Assembly (NCBI GenBank): GCA_001824325.1
Contig: MHXC01000016.1
Coordinates: 1-5,217 of the forward strand
Reading direction: 5' to 3'
Source of the DNA: Parcubacteria group bacterium RIFCSPHIGHO2_01_FULL_47_10b
Lineage (GTDB): Bacteria > Patescibacteriota > Minisyncoccia > 2-01-FULL-47-10
Length of the DNA: 5,217 bases
Of this stretch, positions 1 through 5,217 are shown in pieces. Below the pieces are notes generated by a model. It made no database searches, was not told where the DNA came from, and saw only the letters and a program-made list of their open reading frames with translations. Position 1 is the first letter of the stretch. Every line of letters begins with the position of its first letter. The position numbers and the translations under genes are program-made.

Positions 1-114
1 TCGCGCATATGCACGTTTATCGTGTACCTGTGGATCCCATGGCTGTGTGCCATTAAAGGTAATGCCGGTATTGGTGTCCGCGAGTAGCTGTTGCAAAATC
101 TGTTCGTAGTTCAT
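1..114 (-). CDS. cfa: Cyclopropane-fatty-acyl-phospholipid synthase, N-terminal fragment (gene continues past the window's left edge)
   Basis: Only the first 38 codons are present, in frame to the window edge. The family transfers a methylene group from S-adenosylmethionine to the double bond of unsaturated acyl chains in membrane phospholipids. What is seen is a short helix (QILQQLLAD) followed by GITFNGTQPWDPQVHDKRAYAR. This matches the N-terminal pattern of Cfa proteins as I recall it (xAGIxxNGxxPxDIxVxxxxFxxRVL in E. coli Cfa). The SAM-binding and catalytic parts lie outside the window, so activity cannot be judged. The ATG overlaps the stop codon of the helicase-nuclease gene by four bases (ATGA), which suggests translational coupling in one operon. 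The start is fixed because a TAA lies in frame a few codons upstream. A related SAM-dependent methyltransferase with the same N-terminal region is the main alternative. Confidence 0.66.
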   Translation of the reverse strand, partial: MNYEQILQQLLADTNTGITFNGTQPWDPQVHDKRAYAR

Positions 115-3100
115 GGCGTTTTATGATTCACCTCCTTTTGTAATGAACCTCGAAGCTGTTCCCCTAATTTACACCATTCACACTCATCTTTATCTTTATC
201 CTTGCACTGATAATCCCAAAACGCAAGTGTGCTAATATCATGCGCTGTTTTCCGAAGTAATTCGGTAAGCGCGCTCGTTTCTTTCGTATCGATTTCAAAT
301 TGTTCTGTATACAGTGTGCCGTTTTCCGCCGGCTCCACAAAATCAATAACACCTTCGCGCATGCGCAGTCCGCGCGGCGTATCTAGGTCTAGTAAGAGTT
401 TATAGAACACAAGCTGTCGGTAATAATTGATGTCAGCTGCGGCAGTTTTCCCAAGGAGTGCGTTACGCGTTTTTCGCTTGCCGGTTTTATAGTCAATGAC
501 TCGTACGAGCTTCTGCTCGTCACTTTCTCCTGTAGCCAATTCGACATACTCAACCCTGTCAAGAATACCAGTCAATGGAATATCGTCCAGTATAACGCCT
601 TTCATACGAACCTCGGTTTGAACTTGCAGCGGCCACGTCGCAGCATAGGTATCAAAATAGGTGCCAAGCGTATCCGTGCCTTTTTGCAGTAATTCTTTGT
701 ATTCCTCGGGGGTTACTGGCTGTCGCTTCAGCGCCCGTTCATAATACTGTAACAGTTGTTGTTTTGTTCGCTGTTTCGCGTCCATAATATCACTCAATGC
801 CGCATGAATTGCCTTGCCGTACCGCTGATGCTTTGTTTCAGCCATTGGGACGCGGAGCAAACTCACGTATAAGTACCGCCACGGACATTCCAGATAGGTA
901 TTTAATGCTGTTGCATTCAGGCCTCGGGCATTAAATGCCTGTGCTATAAATTGCCGATACGTCTCTAGTGACTCTTGGAGCTGATTGGGTTTTTGCTGTT
1001 TCTTGGTTTCGACCGGAGTAAATGAAAATTTCTGCTCCAGGTCCTCTGGTTTTTCAATCGTCTTTGATTCATCGTCAATTTCGTCTAAAAATTGCGTGGG
1101 AAGTTGTTCTCGCCCATCCTCGTTGTATGAAGCATAGGTGATCGTAACTGATTTCCGCGCGCGCGTCATGGCTACATAAAACAGTCGTCGGTCATCATCG
1201 TCAGAACTATCATCGCTATCAGGCTGGCTGAACGATGTCCGCTGTACATCTGATAACAGCCCCAGGCCGCTTGGTAGTGACAATCCAGCTCCTCCCCGCT
1301 TTTTACTCCATACGCCTGAAATCGCATGGATAATAAAGACATGATCAAATTCGAGACCTTTCGCGCCATGAGCAGTCATGAGTCGTACGCCTGCAATATA
1401 CCTGCCAGCAATTTTACGCTTGAGCAAGTAGTTATGGGATTTCATGGTATCGATATACGCAGCCACGTCAATCAATGTTGCGCGTGGATTCCGACGCATT
1501 ATTTTCTTGATTTCGTCGTACAAAGCGGCGAGCTGATTCACGTGCTCAATGTAAGACGGTGACGACAACAAAGAGTCCAGTAGTCCTGACTCGCGGATAA
1601 GCCGCGTAAACATCACATCGGCTTGGGTTCGCTGTATCTCTGATGCCCATTGGGACAATTGTTCGCCCACATGAACAAATCGCTCGTGGTCGCGGAGATT
1701 CAGTGATAGCAATTTTGAAGCGTCAGTCAATGTGTCATACAATGAAAAAATGTCAGCACTATTCTGTGACTGTATGAATCGAAACGTATCAAGCGGATCG
1801 AGTTTGTAGACTCCGATATGTAATACGGGAATCAAATACTGGGGTTCGCCAAAATGCACTACTGCTTGTATCAATGTAATCGCATCTCGAACCGCTGGAT
1901 GGCCTAAAATATCCTGCTGGCTCTCGATCGAATACGGAATGCGTGAAGTTTCGAGTAAAGAAGCAAGCGGCAAAATATCTGCGTTATTTCGCGCCAGTAT
2001 CGCTATCTCGTGAGGATTAGCTCCGTTGGCAATTTTATCCTGAATCCCCCGGAGCACCCATTGATATTCACTCTCCTTACTCGCAAGCTGAAATACCACG
2101 ACGCGCAAGCCTTCTTCACGTCGTGCGGATAGTAGTTTTGCCCCCGCCTCTTGAATGAATTCTGTATTATGAGAAATGAGGGACATACTGGCATCAAGGA
2201 TCTTTTGATCAGAGCGATAGTTACTGCGTAAACTGATAAAACGCGCCCGCGGATACCGATGTTTGAAATATAAAAAGTTATCCACGCTTGCGCCCTGAAA
2301 TCGATAAATTGCCTGCTTGTCATCGCCAACGACAAACAGATTCGGGTTCTCGCTATGCGCGCAGAGGAATGCAATGACTTTGTTTTGTGCGCGATTGGTG
2401 TCTTGATGCTCGTCGACAAGTATATGCGTAAAGCGCTCTTGATAGTCCTGAAGCAAAGACTCGTTCTCCTGAAACGCGCTCACCACCGAAAGAATCATGT
2501 CGTTAAAGTCGAATTGGCGATGCTCGCGGAGGTGCTGCTGGTATGCATTGTACATTCTAAGTAACTCTTTGTGCTTTCGGATGTCCTTTTCTAGCTTCTG
2601 ATATTTGCCCTTCATTTTTCCTTTGTGGGGACCCGCTGCATGCCGCAGATCATCAATGATCGCAAAGTCCTTCTCCTCGCGATCGATTGCGCGCGATAAT
2701 TCTTCCGGTGTTACTCCCTCGCGTTTTAGCTCTTCAAGTGCCCGACGAATGTCTCGCACGAAATAGTGAGGATCTCCGAACGGGCGCAAGTCATGTAGCT
2801 TCAAGCCATCCACCAGTTCAGCAATCAATGCTATCTGATCGATCTCACTAATCGCTTCCCCACTCATATGCGCAAATTCTTCCGGGTGCGAACTAATTAC
2901 ATCGTTACAAAAGCTATGAAAGGTGCAGATTGCTATCTGATAGGCCAAGGAGCCGGACGTGCCGGCGCGACCAATACCTTTATCTGTCAAAAATGTGCGC
3001 AATCGCTGCTTCATAGCAGTAGCAGCAGAATCCGTAAACGTAAGAGCTAAAATCTGCTCTGGTTGCGCTTTTTGCAATCGCAGAATATTGGCGATTCGCA

Positions 3101-3239
3101 GTGCCAGCATGTGCGTTTTCCCTGTTCCGGGTCCCGCAGCAACAATAACAGGGCCGTCGAGCGTGTCGACTGCCTCGCGCTGTTCTGGATTTAACTCTTT
3201 ATACAGCGCCTCAAATGTTGTGATTCCTGTGTGCTTCAT
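111..3239 (-). CDS. UvrD/PcrA-like ATP-dependent DNA helicase fused to a C-terminal RecB-type PD-(D/E)XK nuclease
   Basis: This is a 1042-residue superfamily 1A helicase with a nuclease tail, expected in the cytoplasm and acting on DNA ends or repair intermediates. Helicase motifs in order: Q-motif LNPEQREAV (16-24), Walker A GPGTGKT (36-42, Lys41), motif Ia LTFTDSAA (66-73), VDEHQD (275-280), GDDKQAIYRFQGA (305-317), LRSNYRS (337-343), TAHGAKGLEFD (622-632) and RRLFYVAMTRARK (684-696). A short Asp/Ser-rich loop (674-683) sits between motifs V and VI. Nuclease motifs follow: GKAIH (808-812), GILDRVE (891-897, Asp894), IDYKTGK (915-921, Asp916 and Lys918) and a YRQLVFYK segment (940-947), so the site looks intact. 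Cys785 with Cys1012, Cys1020 and Cys1023 could hold an Fe-S cluster as in AddB-like nucleases, but the spacing is unusual. The size is close to that of single AdnA/AdnB-type chains and below typical AddA or RecB. No partner subunit lies in the window. The gene follows a small basic protein gene after 13 bp. No Shine-Dalgarno sequence precedes the ATG, and no in-frame upstream start was found nearby. Confidence 0.95.
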   Translation of the reverse strand: MKHTGITTFEALYKELNPEQREAVDTLDGPVIVAAGPGTGKTHMLALRIANILRLQKAQPEQILALTFTDSAATAMKQRLRTFLTDKGIGRAGTSGSLAYQIAICTFHSFCNDVISSHPEEFAHMSGEAISEIDQIALIAELVDGLKLHDLRPFGDPHYFVRDIRRALEELKREGVTPEELSRAIDREEKDFAIIDDLRHAAGPHKGKMKGKYQKLEKDIRKHKELLRMYNAYQQHLREHRQFDFNDMILSVVSAFQENESLLQDYQERFTHILVDEHQDTNRAQNKVIAFLCAHSENPNLFVVGDDKQAIYRFQGASVDNFLYFKHRYPRARFISLRSNYRSDQKILDASMSLISHNTEFIQEAGAKLLSARREEGLRVVVFQLASKESEYQWVLRGIQDKIANGANPHEIAILARNNADILPLASLLETSRIPYSIESQQDILGHPAVRDAITLIQAVVHFGEPQYLIPVLHIGVYKLDPLDTFRFIQSQNSADIFSLYDTLTDASKLLSLNLRDHERFVHVGEQLSQWASEIQRTQADVMFTRLIRESGLLDSLLSSPSYIEHVNQLAALYDEIKKIMRRNPRATLIDVAAYIDTMKSHNYLLKRKIAGRYIAGVRLMTAHGAKGLEFDHVFIIHAISGVWSKKRGGAGLSLPSGLGLLSDVQRTSFSQPDSDDSSDDDDRRLFYVAMTRARKSVTITYASYNEDGREQLPTQFLDEIDDESKTIEKPEDLEQKFSFTPVETKKQQKPNQLQESLETYRQFIAQAFNARGLNATALNTYLECPWRYLYVSLLRVPMAETKHQRYGKAIHAALSDIMDAKQRTKQQLLQYYERALKRQPVTPEEYKELLQKGTDTLGTYFDTYAATWPLQVQTEVRMKGVILDDIPLTGILDRVEYVELATGESDEQKLVRVIDYKTGKRKTRNALLGKTAAADINYYRQLVFYKLLLDLDTPRGLRMREGVIDFVEPAENGTLYTEQFEIDTKETSALTELLRKTAHDISTLAFWDYQCKDKDKDECEWCKLGEQLRGSLQKEVNHKTP
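128..137 (-). promoter_or_regulatory. Strong Shine-Dalgarno sequence for the cfa-like gene
   Basis: On the minus strand this reads AAGGAGGTGA, a ten-base complement to the usual 3' end of 16S rRNA. It lies inside the last codons of the helicase-nuclease gene. Thirteen bases separate it from the ATG, somewhat more than is usual. It is the only strong Shine-Dalgarno sequence in front of any gene in the window and supports the ATG at 114 as a real internal start. Confidence 0.7.
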
Positions 3240-3252
3240 TCGTGCACACGAA
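3239..3252 (-). other. Short inverted repeat at the helicase-nuclease start codon
   Basis: TTCGTG and CACGAA form a perfect 6-bp inverted repeat with a 2-base centre (or 5 bp with a 4-base loop). It fills the gap between the stop of the small upstream gene and the ATG and includes the first base of the ATG. In the mRNA it could form a small hairpin at a start that has no Shine-Dalgarno sequence. It is short enough to be chance. Confidence 0.25.
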
Positions 3253-3450
3253 TTATGCTGTTTTGTTGTCGGCTGGTAAGTTCAAAAAGGCATCCTTCGA
3301 CAGCCAAGGGGCGATTTTGCCAACTTTTTCAATAATTTTTTCTCGATCGGCAATTCCCTTGGTTGCTGCATATCGGACGCGCAATTCGTCAAGTTTTGCC
3401 TTGCGTGCTCGAACTTTATTCAATTCGTGTCGTCTGATAACTCTGCTCAT
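3253..3450 (-). CDS. Small basic helical protein of unknown function (65 aa)
   Basis: I do not recognise a function. The protein begins MSRVIRRHELNKVRARKAKL and continues with a charged, probably helical segment and then KVGKIAPWLSKDAF. It has no cysteine, no membrane segment and no signal peptide. The N-terminal Arg/Lys-rich helix, the RVRYA block and a KIAPWLS-like end resemble small proteins grouped under a domain of unknown function (DUF6800, as I recall it), but this link is tentative. Position supports it as real: it is the first gene after a good promoter, and its stop is 13 bp before the helicase-nuclease start. The basic helix could bind nucleic acid or the ribosome, which is inference only. 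There is no Shine-Dalgarno sequence before the ATG. The opposite strand also has an open frame here, but nothing recognisable in it. Confidence 0.72.
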   Translation of the reverse strand: MSRVIRRHELNKVRARKAKLDELRVRYAATKGIADREKIIEKVGKIAPWLSKDAFLNLPADNKTA

Positions 3451-3470
3451 ATAGAAGTGTGTGTTTCGTT

Positions 3471-3487
3471 AGCGTATATATACTGCT
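3471..3487. promoter_or_regulatory. AT-rich near-palindrome at the predicted transcription start of the helicase operon
   Basis: AGCGTATATATACTGCT contains a perfect 10-bp palindrome (GTATATATAC). It is flanked by AGC and GCT, which also pair if one T is looped out. It begins a few bases downstream of the -10 box of the minus-strand promoter and covers the expected start point, where a repressor site could lie. It could also be just a melted AT-rich start region. Confidence 0.3.
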
Positions 3488-3488
3488 T

Positions 3489-3517
3489 ATTGTAACGGCT
3501 TCGTTGAAAAAAATCAA
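3489..3517 (-). promoter_or_regulatory. Sigma-70-type promoter for the small protein / helicase-nuclease / cfa-like operon
   Basis: On the minus strand, TTGATT (3512-3517) and TACAAT (3489-3494) are separated by exactly 17 bp. They match the consensus boxes at 4 of 6 and 5 of 6 positions. Transcription should start near 3482, giving a leader of about 30 bases before the ATG at 3450. The site lies in the 95-bp gap downstream of the glycosyltransferase, which suggests that the three genes to the left form a separate unit. A run of seven T on the minus strand overlaps the spacer. Confidence 0.6.
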
Positions 3518-3545
3518 GCGCCAGTATGTGGCCAGATACAACACC

Positions 3546-4376
3546 CTACACAGTCCTCGAGAACACTTTAACCCGAGGAGTATGTCCGAATCCATGCTTC
3601 CGAATAAACCGCCAGTAGCTCCGAATATGAATCCGTGTATATTTCGAATTCACGCTCGTAATCCCTTGTTTATATGCTTTATTTATCTCTCCTGTAGATT
3701 CAATCTCACGAACAACGGCTTGTGGAAGATAGAAAACTTGTAAACCGTTTTCCCAGAACGACCAACACCAGTCTGTATCTTCAAGATACAAAAAAAATCG
3801 CTCGTCCATATGGCCAACGCGTTTCAATGCCGCCCTTGTTGTCATCATCGCTTCTCCAAGGATCCAGTCCACTGCGTGTTCTTGGTCCCGATCAAGGTCT
3901 TGCATGAGGTGTTCATTGGTAAATCGGTGTCCCCAGCGTGTATTACCGAAACGCGTGCGCCGAGCCAATACAGTCAGCGGAAATCGGTAGAATCGCCGTG
4001 GCGACGTGACAAAGCCACCTGAGGGATCTAAAATCTTCGGTCCCACAAGTCCCACGTCGGAATGCTGCTTCAGATAATCAGCCATTGTCTTGATTGTCCC
4101 AGGCAATAGTTCAACATCAGCATTTACGACGAGTATATAATCCCCGGTCACCCGCTGAAACCCAATATTGACCGCGCGTGCAAACCCAATATTATCCACA
4201 TGCCCCAGATAGATCGCCTGATCGTCTGTTTTCCGAACCAACGCTTCGGTTTCAGGCAAAGCCGCCACGTCGCTTACAATTATTTCAGCTGTCGGGCAGT
4301 CCTTTCGCACCGAAGCCAAAGAACGGACCAGCATCTGTGGCTTCCTAAAATCAGTGATTATGACGCTTATTCGCAT
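3546..4376 (-). CDS. Family 2 glycosyltransferase (rhamnosyltransferase-like, GT-A fold)
   Basis: This 276-residue protein is a probable inverting transferase that moves a sugar from a nucleotide-sugar donor to an envelope glycan. The N-terminus MRISVIITDF is the usual first strand of the fold. The NIGFARAVN block (62-70) is the nucleotide-binding segment. VVNADVELLP (83-92) contains the NAD form of the DxD metal-binding motif. DWILGEAMMTTRAAL (170-184) and HMDERFFLYLEDTDW (189-203) are the acceptor and catalytic-base region typical of WbbL/RfbF-like enzymes. No membrane helix is seen, so it is probably cytoplasmic or peripheral. Where relatives often have a His-rich V-x-H-x-x-G-x-S segment, this protein reads VVREIESTGE (221-230). 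The donor and acceptor cannot be read from the sequence. It begins 23 bp after the FKBP gene with no separate promoter or Shine-Dalgarno sequence seen, so the two are probably cotranscribed. No other glycan genes are in the window. Confidence 0.92.
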   Translation of the reverse strand: MRISVIITDFRKPQMLVRSLASVRKDCPTAEIIVSDVAALPETEALVRKTDDQAIYLGHVDNIGFARAVNIGFQRVTGDYILVVNADVELLPGTIKTMADYLKQHSDVGLVGPKILDPSGGFVTSPRRFYRFPLTVLARRTRFGNTRWGHRFTNEHLMQDLDRDQEHAVDWILGEAMMTTRAALKRVGHMDERFFLYLEDTDWCWSFWENGLQVFYLPQAVVREIESTGEINKAYKQGITSVNSKYTRIHIRSYWRFIRKHGFGHTPRVKVFSRTV

Positions 4377-4399
4377 ACGTCGACGGTCAGTGGACTACA

Positions 4400-4915
4400 T
4401 TACTTGCTCGGAGGCGTGGCAGCCGCATCACTTGGTGCAACGACCTCGACAAGCTCAACGTCAAAATTCAGCGTTGCATTTGGAGGAACAGACCCAAGGC
4501 CAGCTGCACCATACGCCAAAGCAGGAGGAATCACCAAGTGGCGCTTTTCTCCAACTTTCATGCCTACAATTCCCTGCTCCCATCCTTTGATTACTTTATT
4601 TTGGCCCAATGTAAACTCAATTGGTGATCGGCCGTTTTCAACCGAGCTATCAAATACCGTGCCATCGTCTAACTTTCCGGTATAATGCACGAGGACCGTA
4701 TCCCCGACTATTGCTGCAACGCCGGTGCCTTCTGTGGTTGTCTCGATTTGTAATCCCTCGTTTGTTAAGCCTTGTGTTGCTTGGTCCACGATTTTAAAAT
4801 CACCAGTTACTTGATTAGAAATCTCTCCATTATCACGGATATATACTGCCCCTCCAACGATAAGCACGGCGACTATAATAACGCCAATCGTAAACTCTTT
4901 CGTATTGATCTTCAT
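4400..4915 (-). CDS. Membrane-anchored FKBP-type peptidyl-prolyl cis-trans isomerase
   Basis: This 171-residue protein probably speeds proline isomerisation in proteins folding outside the cytoplasmic membrane. Residues 9-25 ([17 protein letters not shown]) form one hydrophobic helix after a short charged start. There is no Cys, so it is an uncleaved anchor or a non-lipoprotein signal. A linker (27-65) leads to one complete FKBP domain (about 66-159). Active-site residues known from FKBP12 can be placed: Tyr78 (VHYTG), Phe88-Asp89 (VFDSS), Phe101, Val108-Ile109 and Trp112 (KVIKGWEQG), Tyr135 (LAYG) and Phe151 ([10 protein letters not shown]). The equivalent of FKBP12 His87 appears to be Leu140 or a neighbour. 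A short Ala/Pro tail ends the protein. It is the first gene after the divergent promoter region, with the glycosyltransferase 23 bp downstream. No Shine-Dalgarno sequence precedes the ATG. The start is supported by the membrane segment directly after it. Confidence 0.95.
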   Translation of the reverse strand: MKINTKEFTIGVIIVAVLIVGGAVYIRDNGEISNQVTGDFKIVDQATQGLTNEGLQIETTTEGTGVAAIVGDTVLVHYTGKLDDGTVFDSSVENGRSPIEFTLGQNKVIKGWEQGIVGMKVGEKRHLVIPPALAYGAAGLGSVPPNATLNFDVELVEVVAPSDAAATPPSK

Positions 4916-4950
4916 AACGCGTACTATGTTATGTGTTAGGTGATATAACT

Positions 4951-4979
4951 ATACTAATCGATTGTGGACACGTGTGCAA
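4951..4979 (-). promoter_or_regulatory. Probable promoter for the FKBP / glycosyltransferase unit
   Basis: On the minus strand, TTGCAC (4974-4979) and TAGTAT (4951-4956) are 17 bp apart, with 3 of 6 and 4 of 6 consensus matches. A better -10 box alone, TATAGT (4948-4953), overlaps it but would have a 20-bp spacer. The leader would be about 25-30 bases. A promoter must lie in this 84-bp gap because the neighbour is divergent, but the exact boxes are uncertain. Confidence 0.42.
4965..4978. promoter_or_regulatory. Imperfect palindrome across both divergent -35 regions, candidate operator
   Basis: TGGACACGTGTGCA has a perfect 8-bp core (ACACGTGT) and pairs at 12 of 14 positions. It covers the -35 box of the metal-binding-protein promoter and most of the -35 box proposed for the FKBP gene. 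A regulator bound here could control both genes. It does not match the Zur or DtxR sites that I know, so no regulator is named. Confidence 0.32.
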
Positions 4980-4993
4980 CAATTGAGTATAGT
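4965..4993 (+). promoter_or_regulatory. Sigma-70-type promoter for the metal-binding protein gene, probably giving a leaderless mRNA
   Basis: TGGACA (4965-4970) and TATAGT (4988-4993) are separated by exactly 17 bp, each matching the consensus at 5 of 6 positions. The ATG at 5000 begins seven bases after the -10 box, which is the usual distance to the transcription start. The first base of the mRNA is therefore expected at or within a base or two of the start codon. Confidence 0.65.
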
Positions 4994-4999
4994 GGGGCT

Positions 5000-5217
5000 A
5001 TGAACGGTTCGCGTCTGGGGCTTATTGTATTCAGTGTGCTTTTAGTGATTGGCGCTTTTTTTGCTGTGTCGACGCTACGTGCGCCGGAACAAGCCCCCAC
5101 AACAACCCTCAAAGCCGCCGCAAGCTTTTATCCGCTCGCGGAGTTCGCTCGCCAGGTGGGCAAAAATTTAGTAGACGTGCAACAAATTATCCCTGCAGGA
5201 ATCGAGGCGCACGACTT
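5000..5217 (+). CDS. ZnuA/TroA-type metal ABC transporter substrate-binding protein, N-terminal part (continues past the right edge)
   Basis: The reading frame is open from the ATG to the window edge (72 full codons). Residues 6-25 (LGLIVFSVLLVIGAFFAVST) form a hydrophobic export signal or anchor. After a short Pro/Thr linker comes the mature domain start KAAASFYPLAEFARQVG (39-54), then VDVQQIIPAGIEAHD (58-72). This is the characteristic opening of cluster A-1 binding proteins, which capture Zn2+ or Mn2+ outside the membrane and pass it to the importer. His71 falls where the first metal ligand of the family (PHD-like motif) is expected; here the sequence is AHD. No Cys is present near the signal, so there is no lipobox, unlike many relatives from monoderm bacteria. 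Zinc and manganese cannot be told apart from this part. The permease and ATPase genes would be expected to the right. The promoter places the transcription start at about the ATG, and no Shine-Dalgarno sequence is present. Confidence 0.85.
   Translation, partial: MNGSRLGLIVFSVLLVIGAFFAVSTLRAPEQAPTTTLKAAASFYPLAEFARQVGKNLVDVQQIIPAGIEAHD

Noticed and set aside
1172..1210. Repeated Asp/Ser codons in the helicase gene, considered as a microsatellite or slippage site.
   Set aside because: The stretch is only about ten codons, is imperfect, and sits in a loop between motifs V and VI, where length is known to vary.
2003..2419. Minus-strand open frame of 138 codons inside the helicase gene.
   Set aside because: It is in a different frame of a gene whose motifs are continuous through this region, so there is no sign of a frameshift or a second protein.
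2959..3279. Open plus-strand frames opposite the helicase gene, the longest about 106 codons here and 78 codons at 1326-1562.
   Set aside because: They lie opposite strongly conserved helicase motifs, show no recognisable domain, and have no promoter or ribosome binding site.
3507..3533. Possible rho-independent terminator after the glycosyltransferase (GCCA/TGGC stem, then seven T on the minus strand).
   Set aside because: The stem is only 4 bp and is separated from the T run by GCTTGA. The T run is better explained as the spacer of the promoter at 3489-3517.
4378..4385. CGTCGACG palindrome directly upstream of the glycosyltransferase start.
   Set aside because: It is only 8 bp, has no promoter boxes around it, and palindromes of this length occur by chance at this window size.
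4200..4685. Plus-strand open frame of 161 codons across the glycosyltransferase and FKBP genes.
   Set aside because: It runs antisense to two well-recognised genes and its translation has no family features, so it is a shadow of their codon use.

Overview
The window is a fragment of a bacterial chromosome, densely packed and about half G+C by eye. It holds six protein genes. Five lie on the minus strand; the sixth, on the plus strand, starts near the right edge and runs out of the window. I see no tRNA, rRNA, CRISPR array, transposase or phage gene. The standard code fits, because TGA is used as a stop codon. The best guess for the organism is a Patescibacteria/CPR-like (Parcubacteria-type) bacterium. 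This rests on very compact genes, mostly absent Shine-Dalgarno sequences, a probable leaderless gene, a single-chain helicase-nuclease and a small membrane-anchored FKBP. It is inference from style, not from a phylogenetic marker. A cyclopropane fatty acid synthase would be somewhat unusual in that group.

The layout is easiest to read from right to left, the direction of transcription of most genes. At 4916-4999 there is a short divergent promoter region. To its right, on the plus strand, is the 5' part of a ZnuA/TroA-type metal-binding protein of an ABC importer, with a promoter placed so that transcription should begin at or next to the ATG. To its left, on the minus strand, is a probable two-gene unit: a membrane-anchored FKBP-type peptidyl-prolyl isomerase (4400-4915), then after 23 bp a family 2 glycosyltransferase of the rhamnosyltransferase-like group (3546-4376).

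A 95-bp gap (3451-3545) carries a good sigma-70-type promoter on the minus strand (TTGATT, 17 bp, TACAAT). It should drive a three-gene unit: a 65-residue basic protein (3253-3450), a 1042-residue UvrD-like helicase fused to a RecB-type PD-(D/E)XK nuclease (111-3239), and the first 38 codons of a probable cyclopropane-fatty-acyl-phospholipid synthase (1-114). The last two overlap by four bases (ATGA), and the synthase is the only gene with a strong Shine-Dalgarno sequence.

The functions are DNA end processing or repair, envelope glycan and lipid modification, extracytoplasmic protein folding and metal uptake. I see nothing that clearly forms a new defence or mobile system. The points most worth checking are the altered cysteine spacing of a possible Fe-S cluster in the helicase-nuclease, the leaderless divergent promoter with a palindrome across both -35 boxes, and the contrast between strong and absent ribosome binding sites.
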